Positions 1 to 9,498 of a stretch of 64,000 nt of DNA are shown here, piece after piece; position 1 is the stretch's first letter, and each line of letters opens with the position of its first letter. A model generated the notes under the pieces. The model had not been told where the DNA came from. It did not search any database and worked only from the letters and a program-made list of their open reading frames with translations. The DNA comes from Psychrobacter cibarius (GTDB taxonomy: Bacteria; Pseudomonadota; Gammaproteobacteria; Pseudomonadales; Moraxellaceae): NCBI GenBank assembly GCA_030686115.1, contig CP131612.1, positions 2,790,001-2,854,000 of the forward strand, given 5' to 3'. The translations under genes were made by a program, and so were the position numbers.

Positions 1-529
1 TGTCTGCTTGCCCAATGCTGATCGTGGCTTTTTATCAGCCGACTTTCGCTCGCCGGAACATACTGCACAGCTCATGATTCAGGTCGCAGGACGTGCGGGT
101 CGTGGTGATAAATCGGGGCGCGTACTCATTCAAACATTGCAACCTGACAATGAGCTGTTATTAAAACTGGTCAAAGATGGTTATTTATCATTCGCGCGTG
201 AGCTACTGCAAGAGCGTAAAATGATGGGCTTGCCGCCGCACAGTCATGCTGCCCTGATACGCTGTGAAGGCAAAACCCTTGCTCCTACAACGCAGGCTCT
301 TAAAGATGCGATTGCTATTTTGCCAAATGGGCATAGTCTTGCCGTCCTCGGTCCTATTGATGCACCAATGAGTAAAAAGAACAGCCGCTACCATGTGCAG
401 TTGCTGCTGTTAGGAAAAAGTCGACAGCAATTACATCAGGTATTAAGCCAGTGGTGGCAGCCTGTACTTACTTTGCCAAGTGCCAAATATCTGAAGCTGA
501 CCTTGGATATCGACCCTATTGGTTGGTAG
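1..529 (+). CDS. priA: Primosomal protein N' (PriA helicase), C-terminal part, cut by window start
   Basis: Superfamily 2 DNA helicase that reloads the replisome at stalled forks. About 175 residues are visible, in frame from base 2 to the TAG at 527-529. The visible part opens in the second helicase lobe with the motif QVAGRAGRG (helicase motif VI, including the arginine finger), followed by the PriA-specific stretch LLQERKMMGLPPHSHAALI and the C-terminal domain, ending LDIDPIGW, much as other PriA proteins end with an LDVDP-like tail. The Walker A and zinc-binding parts lie outside the window. Family assignment is secure from the motif order; the N-terminal part cannot be judged. Confidence 0.93.
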   Translation, partial: VCLPNADRGFLSADFRSPEHTAQLMIQVAGRAGRGDKSGRVLIQTLQPDNELLLKLVKDGYLSFARELLQERKMMGLPPHSHAALIRCEGKTLAPTTQALKDAIAILPNGHSLAVLGPIDAPMSKKNSRYHVQLLLLGKSRQQLHQVLSQWWQPVLTLPSAKYLKLTLDIDPIGW

Positions 530-764
530 CCGCCAGCTCCTAACTATCACTCTCTAAGCCCAATCACTCTTCTATAGCTCGCCGTCAATAAAGAGGGTTA
601 TTCAAAATAGACAATTCATCGTTTACCGCCTAGATACAGCACGCCTTTATTAAATGTGCTAAATTCTTTGTATCTGTCTGGTTTGAGCATAGCAAGCACA
701 GCTCCATAAGTCATCAAAGTTTATCAGCAGTCAAAATTTCTCTTCTATCATCCTGAGGGTTGTT

Positions 765-1982
765 ATGAATCACAATCACCCAAAACCTGGACACAATGAT
801 CATTCTCATGAGAATGCTGCGGCTGATAACCATAAGCACGGTCAAAAGGATGCAGAAGGTCATTATACTAAAGACAGTTATACTGATGATAATCAAGACA
901 ATCACGACCACGATAAACATCTAGAACAGACTGTCACTCCGCGCGATACCAAAGGCTATCAGCGTACCTTGTTGTTTAGCTTTATTATTATCACAGGCTA
1001 TATGTTTATTGAAGCCATCGGTGGCTGGCTGACTGGTAGTTTGGCGCTATTATCTGATGCAGGTCATATGCTCAGTGACGCCGTAGCACTTGGCGCGACG
1101 TTAATGGCATTTAAGATTGGTGAAAAAGCAGCCACTCACCAAAAGACCTTTGGTTACAAGCGCTTTGAGATTTTAGTTGCAACGGTCAATGGTGCAACGC
1201 TGGTTATTATTGCCATCATGATTTTTTATGAGGCGATTAAACGTTTCAATTCGCCGCCTGATATTGCGACCCAAGGTATGCTTATCGTTGCTACTATCGG
1301 TATGTTGGTCAATATTTTGGTCGCATGGCTGATGCATCGTAGCAGTCGCGGTAAAGATACCCATGGTCACAGTCATGCTGGTAGTTATAAAGATAGTCGC
1401 GAGGACACTCACGAAAACACTCAAGGAAAAAATGCCAGTAAAGAACCAGTCAACTTAAATATGCAAAGTGCTTACCTGCATGTATTAAGTGACCTAATGG
1501 GTTCAGTTGCCGCTATTGTTGCTGCACTTTTGATGATGAGCTTTGGCTGGGTTTGGGCAGATGCAGTAGCCTCTGTGATTGTGGCGATACTGATTTTATT
1601 TAGTGGTTACCGCGTCGTGCGGGATTCGGTACATATCCTAATGGAGGGCACGCCAGAGGGCATATCTTTAGTGAATGTCGAAGACAAACTGCTTGCCCAT
1701 CCACAAGTGCAAAAAGTCCATGATTTGCATGTTTGGAGTATCACCAGCGGTCTCAACGCTCTATCGTGTCACGTGGTCGTCAATGGCGAAATGAGTATTT
1801 ATGAATCCAGTATCCTGATTAGCAGTTTAGAGCAAAGCCTCCTTGAGCTCGGCATCCATCATGCGACCATTCAGGTAGAAAGCGCATCACATCCGCAGAC
1901 TGAGGCACATAGCGATGCGCTGGTCTGCGATATCTCAGAACAACAAACAGAGGGTAATAATCATATTGGTCACAATCATTAA
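765..1982 (+). CDS. Cation diffusion facilitator exporter, CzcD/ZitB type, His-rich
   Basis: Inner-membrane proton-coupled exporter of Zn2+ and related divalent metals. The 405-residue protein starts with a His/Asp-rich cytosolic tail (about residues 1-55) and then has six predicted membrane spans. The transport-site motifs are present: SDAGHMLSD in TM2 (H101, D105) and HVLSD in TM5 (H239, D243). A second His-rich loop (HGHSH, around 200-204) sits between TM4 and TM5, and the protein ends in HIGHNH. A cytosolic metal-binding domain covers about 290-375. The ATG at 765 follows a GAGGG-like ribosome site. The metal cannot be read from the sequence; the HD-HD site and His loops favour zinc. It appears to be a single-gene unit. 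Confidence 0.92.
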   Translation: MNHNHPKPGHNDHSHENAAADNHKHGQKDAEGHYTKDSYTDDNQDNHDHDKHLEQTVTPRDTKGYQRTLLFSFIIITGYMFIEAIGGWLTGSLALLSDAGHMLSDAVALGATLMAFKIGEKAATHQKTFGYKRFEILVATVNGATLVIIAIMIFYEAIKRFNSPPDIATQGMLIVATIGMLVNILVAWLMHRSSRGKDTHGHSHAGSYKDSREDTHENTQGKNASKEPVNLNMQSAYLHVLSDLMGSVAAIVAALLMMSFGWVWADAVASVIVAILILFSGYRVVRDSVHILMEGTPEGISLVNVEDKLLAHPQVQKVHDLHVWSITSGLNALSCHVVVNGEMSIYESSILISSLEQSLLELGIHHATIQVESASHPQTEAHSDALVCDISEQQTEGNNHIGHNH

Positions 1983-2537
1983 GCATGAGACATTGAAAAG
2001 ACCATTCTTTATTCAAATATCAATTTAAACGTTGCCTATGATTGGCGACGTTTTATCAAGTGGTGGAAATCATAACGTCATATGCACCAAATTAGCCAAA
2101 GCGTTGTTATTGACCAAATACCCAACCCCAACGATAAGAATATGATTCGAATCCAAAAATCTCATGCGTCAGTCCTGATGTGCGTTACATAATCAGATGT
2201 CAAATAATCAGATGCCATATATGACGCAAGCAGCAACCAAAATCCAAATAACAGCGCCAGTCCTGCCCCGAAAACCCTTAAAATTATTTTTCTAAAAGTC
2301 TTCAATAATCCGCGCAACTTACTATCAGCGGACGAATCATCGTGCATGAATTTAACTTATTATGCGCCGACATAAACAGGCTTTATTTTAAATAAGCTGA
2401 TATCACACCGATTTTTAGCATTGTAATGGCATGTTAAAAATGATGGGAAATTTAGCCTCGCCGCCATATTTTTCATATAAATTCTGTATACTTAAAGCTG
2501 AAATACCCAATTTACCACTAATGGATTATTTTCTGCC
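1983..2537. other. Intergenic region, AT-rich
   Basis: The 555-bp gap holds only one weak reading frame on the minus strand (2162-2347, listed separately). A palindromic GATTCGAATC near 2144 resembles a tRNA T-loop, but there is no acceptor or anticodon arm around it. I see no convincing terminator hairpin with a T-tract. Confidence 0.5.
2162..2347 (-). CDS. Possible small single-span membrane protein
   Basis: A 61-codon frame of unknown family. It has a charged N-terminus (DDSSADSKLRGLLKTFRKI), one strongly hydrophobic stretch (about residues 22-46, VFGAGLALLFGFWLLLASYM) and a short polar tail. This reads like a single-pass inner-membrane protein with a basic cytosolic side. The ribosome site before the ATG is poor and there is no operon partner, so it may be chance. 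The hydrophobic composition and correct charge bias are the only support. Confidence 0.3.
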   Translation of the reverse strand: MHDDSSADSKLRGLLKTFRKIILRVFGAGLALLFGFWLLLASYMASDYLTSDYVTHIRTDA

Positions 2538-3242
2538 ATGTCGAGACGCTCAGCTCCTTTTGTTGCTCCAAGCCACATTGATGACCCTATCTCAGCAGAG
2601 GGTAAAAAGCATGCCAAAGCATTGTTATCAACATTGCAAGAAGACATTGCTAGCTTTCGAGATGAGCAGTTTCCGCCTGATATTTTGCGTCAAATTCGTG
2701 ATATGCCAATTTATGAAGGCAATATTGCCGAAGTCCAAGCCTATCAGCAGCGTTGGCATAATCTTCTTGAGCGCGCCATGGCGTTTTATCCTGCTGCCAA
2801 TCTACCGCCCGATCATCTGCCGCTACCAGCCAGCCTTGAGATACCGCAATTTATCTATCATGTTCAAAGGCTACATTTGACCAAGACTCGTGCAAAAGAA
2901 TCCAAAAGCTTCGGTTCGGTCGGTGCGCTTACTGATAAGTGTGGTGACTATAGTGCTGATGAAATTGCGCGTATGAGTGCAGTATTTGATAATGATGATG
3001 AGGCGCGTTTGGTGGCGCATCGTGAATTTATTGATTTGCGCGCCTATGTATTTTGCCGTGATAGCAAGGGCGAGATGCTGGAGCCTGAACGCGTACGTTT
3101 TTATCGAACGGGTCTTATCGTCCATGCGCTGCCCGATTTCAAAATCGTAGACAGTCGCCAGACCCCGCGTAAGCGCCGTAACGATGCTTATAACAATCCA
3201 CTTGCCGATAATGGTGTGTGGAAGATTTATCGTAAAAAATAA
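2538..3242 (+). CDS. Conserved-looking hypothetical protein, 234 aa
   Basis: I do not recognise this family. The soluble, charged protein has no signal peptide or membrane span. The middle carries SFGSVGALTDKCGDYSADEI and the C-terminus is basic (TPRKRRNDAYNN...WKIYRKK), which could contact nucleic acid but proves nothing. Codon use matches its neighbours and the frame is far longer than chance. The ATG at 2538 has a weak upstream ribosome site; no better in-frame start is visible. It lies 75 bp upstream of the antiporter gene on the same strand and might be cotranscribed with it. Reality of the gene is fairly sure; function is unknown. Confidence 0.75.
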   Translation: MSRRSAPFVAPSHIDDPISAEGKKHAKALLSTLQEDIASFRDEQFPPDILRQIRDMPIYEGNIAEVQAYQQRWHNLLERAMAFYPAANLPPDHLPLPASLEIPQFIYHVQRLHLTKTRAKESKSFGSVGALTDKCGDYSADEIARMSAVFDNDDEARLVAHREFIDLRAYVFCRDSKGEMLEPERVRFYRTGLIVHALPDFKIVDSRQTPRKRRNDAYNNPLADNGVWKIYRKK

Positions 3243-3317
3243 CGTATGCTAAGATTTTTTATTTTTGCCATGCCCATATTGTACCGCTTATTTTATCATG
3301 ATTGCTAAGGATTCCAG

Positions 3318-5204
3318 ATGTTCGCTGCCGCCACCGGCTCACCAAATTTAATGTTACAAGCTACAATCTTCTTAGGAGCAGCCCTGCTCTTTGTACCCCT
3401 TGGTAAACGTTTTGGCATTGCGACGGTTTTAGGTTATCTCATTACAGGATTGATATTGGGGCCCAGTGGTCTGGACGTCGCAGGCGATGCTGAGAGCTTG
3501 TTACACTTCTCTGAGTTTGGCGTGGTCATGCTGCTATTCATTATCGGGCTTGAGCTGCAACCCTCGCGGCTTTGGGCACTACGGCGCTCGATATTTGTCC
3601 TCGGTGGTTTGCAAGTCGGTCTGACTGGCACATTATTAATGGGGCTGTTACATCAAATTTTTGGCTTACAGCTCGATACTGCTTTTATCGTCGGTTTTGG
3701 CCTTGCCTTGTCATCCACAGCTTTTGTACTACAAATACTGACGGAAAAACAGCAGCTTTCTAGCACCCACGGTCGTGAAGCGTTCACGATTTTATTATTC
3801 CAAGATATTGCGGTTATCCCTTTGCTAGCCGTCATTCCTTTCCTATCAGGGGTGCGCGAACAAAGTTATGATTTGATTTATTTTGGCAAAGTTTTTGCGG
3901 TTTTTGCTGGACTGATTTTTGCTAGTCGTTATGTCGTTCGTCCCTTCTTTAAGTTTGTAGCCTCTAGTGGCGCATCAGAACTGCTGACCGCCGTTGCGCT
4001 ATTTATCGTGATGGGTGTGTCTATTTTGATGGGCCAAATTGGTTTATCCATGGCATTAGGTGCTTTTTTGACAGGGGTACTGCTTGCAGATTCTGAGTAT
4101 CGCCATGAGCTAGAAGCCAGTATTGAGCCGTTTAAAGGATTGCTACTTGGCTTGTTTTTTATGTCGGTCGGTATGCTGACTGATGTCAAACTTATCTTGG
4201 CAAAACCTATCTTTATCATCGGCTGTGCAATGGCATTGATGGCGATCAAATTTGGTGTCATTACCGCCATTGCAAAGATATCAGGCAATCGCTGGCCAAC
4301 CAGCATCAGACTGGGTGTGACACTCGCTCAAGGTGGTGAATTTGCTTTTGTCTTATTCAGTGTCGCTACTGCTCAAAATGTGTTGCGCCCTGAGCTTGCT
4401 AACACCCTGAACCTTATCGTCACTATCTCTATGGCACTCACACCGCTGGCATTTTTGTTACTTGAGAAAATCGGTGAGCCTTTATTTGCCAAAAGCAAAC
4501 CAAGCCGCGAATACGATGCCATCCCCGATCATGAACATCAGGTCATTATTGCTGGCTTTGGGCGCGTCGGTCAGATTATCGGTCGTGTACTACGCATGCA
4601 TAATATCGAATTTACCGCCATTGAACGCTCAGCGAATCGCGTCGATTTCGTTCGTAAATTTGGTAACCAAGTCTATTACGGCGACCCAAAAAACCCTGAG
4701 ATATTGCGCGCGGCTGGTATTAAAAAAGCCCGTGTGTTCATTTTAGCCATCGATGACTTAGAGCGCTCTATCACCACGGCTCAATACTTACGTAAAAACT
4801 ATCCAGACTTGATTGTCTTGGCACGGGCACGTGACCGTCAGCATTATTATCGATTGCGTGAGGTCGGTGTGCGTCATATTTGGCGTGAGACTTACCTATC
4901 GTCCTTGGATATGTCGCGTGAATCGCTACAACTGCTTGGCATCTCACCAGAAAAAGCGCGCGAGACGGTGCAAACTTTCCGTGATTACGACGATGACTTG
5001 ATTGAACGTCAGCAAGCGATCTATGATGATGAAGCCAGCATGATTGAATCCGCACAATCAGCGATGGCAGAGCTAGAAAGCTTGTTTGATGAAGACATTG
5101 ATAAAGCCCGAAAAATGGACTTAACAGATTTTTATGACGCGCTAAAAAGTAAAGCAACACCCGTTGATAAAAAGGACGATGTTGCAACTGACTCTAACAC
5201 CTAA
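3318..5204 (+). CDS. CPA2-family monovalent cation:proton antiporter with RCK domain (KefB/KefC-like)
   Basis: Inner-membrane K+ (or Na+)/H+ antiporter. The 628-residue protein has an N-terminal Na_H_Exchanger domain of about 12 spans (residues 10-385) and then a cytosolic RCK/TrkA-N domain beginning VIIAGFGRVGQ, a GxGxxG nucleotide-binding fold that in KefC binds NADH/AMP and glutathione. A conserved QD in the core (LLFQDIAVIP) matches CPA2 transporters. The tail is acidic and helical. The start is supported by AAGGA seven bases upstream of ATG 3318. A glutathione synthetase gene (gshB) lies elsewhere in the window, consistent with glutathione gating, but no KefF/KefG partner is adjacent, so the exact Kef type is uncertain. 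Confidence 0.88.
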   Translation: MFAAATGSPNLMLQATIFLGAALLFVPLGKRFGIATVLGYLITGLILGPSGLDVAGDAESLLHFSEFGVVMLLFIIGLELQPSRLWALRRSIFVLGGLQVGLTGTLLMGLLHQIFGLQLDTAFIVGFGLALSSTAFVLQILTEKQQLSSTHGREAFTILLFQDIAVIPLLAVIPFLSGVREQSYDLIYFGKVFAVFAGLIFASRYVVRPFFKFVASSGASELLTAVALFIVMGVSILMGQIGLSMALGAFLTGVLLADSEYRHELEASIEPFKGLLLGLFFMSVGMLTDVKLILAKPIFIIGCAMALMAIKFGVITAIAKISGNRWPTSIRLGVTLAQGGEFAFVLFSVATAQNVLRPELANTLNLIVTISMALTPLAFLLLEKIGEPLFAKSKPSREYDAIPDHEHQVIIAGFGRVGQIIGRVLRMHNIEFTAIERSANRVDFVRKFGNQVYYGDPKNPEILRAAGIKKARVFILAIDDLERSITTAQYLRKNYPDLIVLARARDRQHYYRLREVGVRHIWRETYLSSLDMSRESLQLLGISPEKARETVQTFRDYDDDLIERQQAIYDDEASMIESAQSAMAELESLFDEDIDKARKMDLTDFYDALKSKATPVDKKDDVATDSNT

Positions 5205-5222
5205 ATATTTATATATTTTAAA

Positions 5223-5276
5223 GCGTGTTTGATGATTCACAAATAGTCAGTGTCATGGTTAAATCATCAAACATGC
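5223..5276. repeat. Long-arm inverted repeat at the convergent gene ends
   Basis: The arm GCGTGTTTGATGATT (5223-5237) pairs with AATCATCAAACATGC (5262-5276) over 15 bp with one G-U, around a 24-base loop. It lies between the antiporter gene (plus) and the DUF2628 gene (minus) and touches the stop of the latter. No T-tract follows on either strand, so it is at best an imperfect terminator or an mRNA-end stabilising hairpin. Confidence 0.55.
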
Positions 5277-5277
5277 C

Positions 5278-6249
5278 CTAATCGGGCATACAGCTTGCTG
5301 GTGCCAGTTTCTTATTTAGTGAACTTGTACAGTTCCAACTATCGCTGTCTGGCACATGGTAAAAAACCAGTGTCTGCTGATTTAGATAGCGGATAGGGAA
5401 CTGAACATTTTGTATGGTCGCAATGACTGCACAATCCGTTTCTACTACGCCAGCGGCCTTTTTATCGATATCAATTCGTATCTGCTGAGTGCCTGTATCG
5501 ATAGGCAAATGAATCGGACATTGCCCTGTCTGTTGATAAATCAGTGCCACACGATTTTGTGCCGTTTTGGCTGTATCATACGCATCGAACAGCACTTCAT
5601 TGGCCTTTGGCTTGGCAATAATTGGTAAAAACTGTATCTTAACAACCATTAAAGCAAAAGCAAAAATACCAAACCCCAATCCTAACCCAAATAGACTGAC
5701 ACCACCTTCTCGGCGCAGATGCGCCTTTTGCGCTGCTTCATCACGCGGATAATCATCGATAGCATCTGCAATTTCACGTCGCGCCATGCGGTAATAATAC
5801 GCATCCGTCCAACGCGCCACCATAAACGACCAAAATAACCAAATGAGCGCAGCAATACCTATGCGTGTCGCCATTTGGTAAGCATCAGGGATAAAAGACA
5901 TCGCCAAAAATTCAAACGCAACCAATACCAGTGCCACATTGAGCTGAATAAACGACCAGCCTGCCACGCTATAGACAATCGCATCCATATAGCGTTTGCG
6001 ATAGAGGAGCCAAGGAAAGGTTACGAAAAATGCTGCCCAATGCCATTTTGGCGACAGATAACCTTGCGCATCGAACTGCTCAAAACGTTTCAGATAATAG
6101 TGCTGGCTACGATGACCGATGAACCATTTATCGAGTTGTGTACGCTTAGCAGGAGTCAGCTGTTCTTGGTAAAAAGGGGGTGGCGAATCCGTCTCGATAA
6201 ATAGCATAGTGATGACCCCTATTAACGATGAAGAAAAATTTAAATCCAT
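5278..6249 (-). CDS. DUF2628-like membrane protein
   Basis: The N-terminal half has the pattern of DUF2628 proteins: a soluble stretch, then WHWAAFFVTFPWLLYRKRYMDA followed by hydrophobic segments (about residues 85-160) and a further span near 190-210. The C-terminal third (about 215-323) is soluble and probably periplasmic, with no family I recognise. Two starts are possible: ATG 6249 (323 aa), with a GTGAG-like site, and ATG 6207, with a better-placed AGGGG; the second would remove 14 residues. Function is unknown; such proteins often sit in the inner membrane of Moraxellaceae without a characterised role. Confidence 0.75.
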   Translation of the reverse strand: MDLNFSSSLIGVITMLFIETDSPPPFYQEQLTPAKRTQLDKWFIGHRSQHYYLKRFEQFDAQGYLSPKWHWAAFFVTFPWLLYRKRYMDAIVYSVAGWSFIQLNVALVLVAFEFLAMSFIPDAYQMATRIGIAALIWLFWSFMVARWTDAYYYRMARREIADAIDDYPRDEAAQKAHLRREGGVSLFGLGLGFGIFAFALMVVKIQFLPIIAKPKANEVLFDAYDTAKTAQNRVALIYQQTGQCPIHLPIDTGTQQIRIDIDKKAAGVVETDCAVIATIQNVQFPIRYLNQQTLVFYHVPDSDSWNCTSSLNKKLAPASCMPD

Positions 6250-6439
6250 TACTCACTTTATATGATAACGCCAAAACCGATGCACAAAACAGTAAAACGA
6301 CAGATAAATACCGTTAATTCAATGTAAAGGATAGTCAAGGCAGCCGAATGCCAATCTATATGTGATACATCAAACAAGGTCAACACTTTCACTTTTTTAT
6401 GCTGAATGAACGATAACAATATTAAAAAAGCATTGCCCG

Positions 6440-6468
6440 TTCACAGCTGTATAGATTTAACTTATAAT
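6440..6468 (+). promoter_or_regulatory. Sigma-70-type promoter for trmB
   Basis: The -35 box TTCACA (6440-6445) and a perfect -10 box TATAAT (6463-6468) are separated by exactly 17 bp. Transcription would start near 6475, about 33 bases before the trmB ATG. Found by eye; no mapping data. Confidence 0.65.
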
Positions 6469-6507
6469 AAGCATACATCACCCATTTTATGAAGCCTTGT
6501 CAATCCT

Positions 6508-7359
6508 ATGAGTCAACATCTTGATATTAATGATAACATCGATAGTACGAGTACTACTGATGAGCAAAAAGTCCTCAGTACTAACACCGAAAGCAATACT
6601 AATACTGACATTGAAGCCAGTATTAGTATTGAGAATAAGCCTGAAGAAAGCAGACATCTACGTATCGTAAATACCTTTATGAAACGACGTACGCACATGA
6701 ATAAAAATGCCGAACTGGCACTAACCGCGCCAGAATTTGCTGAGTATCTGGTCAATAACAGTTTCGGTGATGGCAATCTTGATGGTATTGACAATCTACG
6801 AACGCTATTCGCTGATAGCCCTAACGGTAGTGAAGCACCGCTTACTTTAGAGATTGGTTTTGGACTGGGTGATTCGTTCATTGAGATGGCAGCAGCAGAA
6901 CCTAACCGCAATTTCGTTGGTATCGAAGTGCACGAGCCAGGTATCGGTAAATGCGCCTATATGGCAGGTACGCAAGCGCTAACCAATGTCAAAATCATCA
7001 ACGGTGACGCCATCCAATTGCTCAAGCAACTACCAGAAAACCATATTGATCGTATCCAGCTTTACTTCCCTGACCCATGGCAAAAAAAGCGCCATCACAA
7101 GCGCCGCTTCGTCAGTGCTGAACGCATGGCGATTGTGACTCGTAGTCTAAAGCAAGGCGGCTGGTTCCATACCGCAACCGACTGGGAGCATTATGCCTTT
7201 TGGATGGTTGAAGTGTTAGACGGTTTTACTGGTTTAACCAATCAAGCAGGCGCAGGTCACTTCACCGACCGCCCTGACTTTCGTCCAATGACCAAATTTG
7301 AGCGCCGCGGTATAAATAGTGGACATGGCGTTTGGGATTTAATCTATATTAAAAACTAG
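6508..7359 (+). CDS. trmB: tRNA (guanine-N7-)-methyltransferase
   Basis: Makes m7G46 in the variable loop of tRNAs using S-adenosylmethionine, in the cytosol. SAM-binding motif I reads [17 protein letters not shown] (about 113-128), followed by [15 protein letters not shown] and the diagnostic [16 protein letters not shown] (186-201). The C-terminal [15 protein letters not shown] matches the family end. At 283 aa it is longer than typical (about 230-240) because of a Ser/Thr/Asn/Glu-rich N-terminal tail of about 47 residues before [14 protein letters not shown]; the true start could lie further in, although no strong internal ribosome site is visible. It is preceded by a near-consensus promoter and followed by a perfect terminator, so it is probably monocistronic. 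Confidence 0.95.
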   Translation: MSQHLDINDNIDSTSTTDEQKVLSTNTESNTNTDIEASISIENKPEESRHLRIVNTFMKRRTHMNKNAELALTAPEFAEYLVNNSFGDGNLDGIDNLRTLFADSPNGSEAPLTLEIGFGLGDSFIEMAAAEPNRNFVGIEVHEPGIGKCAYMAGTQALTNVKIINGDAIQLLKQLPENHIDRIQLYFPDPWQKKRHHKRRFVSAERMAIVTRSLKQGGWFHTATDWEHYAFWMVEVLDGFTGLTNQAGAGHFTDRPDFRPMTKFERRGINSGHGVWDLIYIKN

Positions 7360-7393
7360 ATTCAGCTCACTTATCTTCGGTGACTTCTGCATA

Positions 7394-7420
7394 GCGGCTA
7401 AATTATTTAGCCGCTTTTTT
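7394..7420 (+). terminator. Intrinsic terminator after trmB
   Basis: A 9-bp perfect stem GCGGCTAAA / TTTAGCCGC with loop TTA is followed directly by six T residues (7415-7420). It is 34 bases past the trmB stop. Confidence 0.9.
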
Positions 7421-8388
7421 GTGCTTGCAAATTATCTAATGACAATATTATTTGATTTTTTTTAGCTACAACCCTTAATAGACAAGCTATAAGTATTTTT
7501 ATTAAAAATAATAAATTTTTTTAATACGTGAAACATCGTCTATTTTCATAGAATTTTTAAATTGATAATGCTACATATAGGGGTAAAAAATATATTCCAG
7601 CGCCACACTCACAGGTTACCTATCTACTCAAACATTGATAGTACAAGGGATTCATGAGTTCTCCCCATAAGCTGTGGATAACCCTGTGCATAAGTACGCA
7701 CTTGACAACAATTTCCCTAGATAGCTCAAAGGATGAGGTAAAATCGTTCATTTTTTATACGATTTAAAAAACCTTTTAAATCAGTAAGTTAAATGGTATT
7801 TCATAATACTGTAATTTATTTTCAATATATTTTTAAATTAAATTAATCCTCACTGATGTTTCACAAAAGCTAAATTTATACGCTTTATTTCTTGTGGACA
7901 ACTTTTAATGCTATTGACAAAGGGCAGCATTATCCTATCCAAAATTAGGATGTATTCAGCAACTAGATTACACAAGCTATAACTTATATACAATGCGACA
8001 GTTAGTGTCGTTTAGCATCATCTAACCTTCTATATGCTCCTTCGTTTTTGTTATAATCACCTTATCTAATCAACCGCACTTTAGAAAACAGTTAAGGCTC
8101 AACGAGCATAATGTTACCTACAAATTACATCTGTTGCCGCTGATTATGAACTTAATTTTACTTTTATCGTTATTTGATTTTACTGTATAGTAGAGTGATA
8201 TATCCTATATTACTGTCTACACCATCGATACCCTAACCCATTCATCCTAGATAGACATTGAACGAACGCTGCCTATTATGTAGATAGCCATCAGCACTAT
8301 TGAGCCGTTAACCTTCATAGCTACAAACATTTTATTTATCATACCAAATTTATAGTTTTAACCAATGATTGAAGACAAGGAATCCAGT
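7421..8388 (+). promoter_or_regulatory. Long AT-rich recA upstream region with DnaA-box-like sequences
   Basis: Nearly 1 kb without a credible gene. Poly-A/T tracts dominate 7435-7570. Two perfect matches to the DnaA box (TTATNCACA on the minus strand) lie at 7673-7681 (TGTGGATAA) and 7685-7693 (TGTGCATAA), with a one-mismatch copy TGTGGACAA at 7893-7901. Small inverted repeats are AAATCGT/ACGATTT (7741-7765) and ATCCTA/TAGGAT (7932-7951). A perfect TATAAT lies at 8052-8057, without a good -35. No SOS box of the CTGT-N8-ACAG type is visible. It probably holds the recA promoter; the rest is unexplained. Confidence 0.5.
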
Positions 8389-9441
8389 ATGGACGACAAT
8401 AAAGCCAAAGCCCTTAAAGCAGCACTCGGTCAAATTGAAAAGCAGTTTGGTAAGAATACCATCATGCATTTAGGTGACGACTCAGCTATTATGGATGTCG
8501 ATGTAGTATCAACAGGTTCGTTGGGTCTGGATATTGCACTTGGCATTGGTGGTCTACCAAAAGGCCGTATCGTAGAGATTTATGGTCCAGAAAGCTCTGG
8601 TAAAACCACCATGACGCTACAGGCGATTGCAGAGTGTCAAAAACAGGGCGGTGTCTGTGCCTTTATTGATGCTGAGCATGCACTAGATCCAGTTTATGCG
8701 CGTAAGCTTGGCGTGAATACTGATGAACTATTGCTTTCTCAGCCTGATAATGGTGAGCAAGCGCTTGAAATTACCGACATGCTTGTGCGTTCTGGGGCGG
8801 TTGATATGATCGTCATTGACTCAGTTGCTGCCTTGACGCCACGTGCCGAGATTGAAGGCGAGATGGGCGACTCACATATGGGTTTGCAAGCGCGTCTTAT
8901 GAGCCAAGCCCTACGTAAAATCACAGGCAACGCCAAACGCTCCAATTGTATGGTGATATTTATCAACCAAATTCGTATGAAAATTGGTGTGATGTTTGGT
9001 AGCCCTGAGACTACGACTGGTGGTAACGCGCTCAAATTCTACGCCTCAGTGCGTATGGATATCCGCCGCATCGGTGCAGTCAAAAATGGTGATGAAATCA
9101 TCGGTAACCAAACCCGTGTCAAAGTCATCAAAAACAAAATGGCACCGCCTTTCCGCCAAGCAGAGTTTGAAATTACTTATGGTGAAGGTACCAACCACTT
9201 AGCCGAAGTGATTGACTTGGGTGTTGAAATTGGAGCCGTTGGCAAAGCAGGCTCTTGGTATAGCTATGGCGACGAAAAGATCGGTCAAGGTAAAGCCAAT
9301 TCTGTGCTGTTCTTAAAAGAAAACCCTGCGATTGCGCAAGAAATCGAAGCTAAAATCCGTGAAGAAAAGCTTGGATCAAAGAAAGAGACCAAAGCCGAAG
9401 ATAAAGCCAATGAAGCGTTGGTTTCTGAACCTGTACAATAA
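8389..9441 (+). CDS. recA: Recombinase RecA
   Basis: ATP-dependent strand-exchange protein of homologous recombination and DNA damage response. The ATG at 8389 is chosen because AAGGAA lies just upstream and the product then begins MDDNKAKAL, as in other RecA proteins; an in-frame ATG at 8365 would add eight residues without a good ribosome site. The 350-residue protein has Walker A GPESSGKT (66-73), Walker [11 protein letters not shown], and intact DNA-binding loops including [31 protein letters not shown] and KNKMAPPF. The C-terminus is acidic and charged, as expected. recX follows 57 bp downstream, the usual recA-recX order. Confidence 0.98.
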   Translation: MDDNKAKALKAALGQIEKQFGKNTIMHLGDDSAIMDVDVVSTGSLGLDIALGIGGLPKGRIVEIYGPESSGKTTMTLQAIAECQKQGGVCAFIDAEHALDPVYARKLGVNTDELLLSQPDNGEQALEITDMLVRSGAVDMIVIDSVAALTPRAEIEGEMGDSHMGLQARLMSQALRKITGNAKRSNCMVIFINQIRMKIGVMFGSPETTTGGNALKFYASVRMDIRRIGAVKNGDEIIGNQTRVKVIKNKMAPPFRQAEFEITYGEGTNHLAEVIDLGVEIGAVGKAGSWYSYGDEKIGQGKANSVLFLKENPAIAQEIEAKIREEKLGSKKETKAEDKANEALVSEPVQ

Positions 9442-9498
9442 CGGCGCAATGATTAATCGTTATCAATAATCATGACTTGTTATGAAAATTAAATTGTT

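Noticed and set aside
2140-2160. GATTCGAATC resembling a tRNA T-loop
   Set aside because: No acceptor stem, anticodon arm or CCA end can be folded around it.
4771-5187. Long antisense frame inside the antiporter gene
   Set aside because: Shadow of the plus-strand gene; composition follows codon positions of the real frame.
7421-8388. Chromosomal origin of replication
   Set aside because: Only three DnaA-like boxes and no dnaA, dnaN, gyrB or rpmH nearby; the evidence supports a DnaA-binding region at most.
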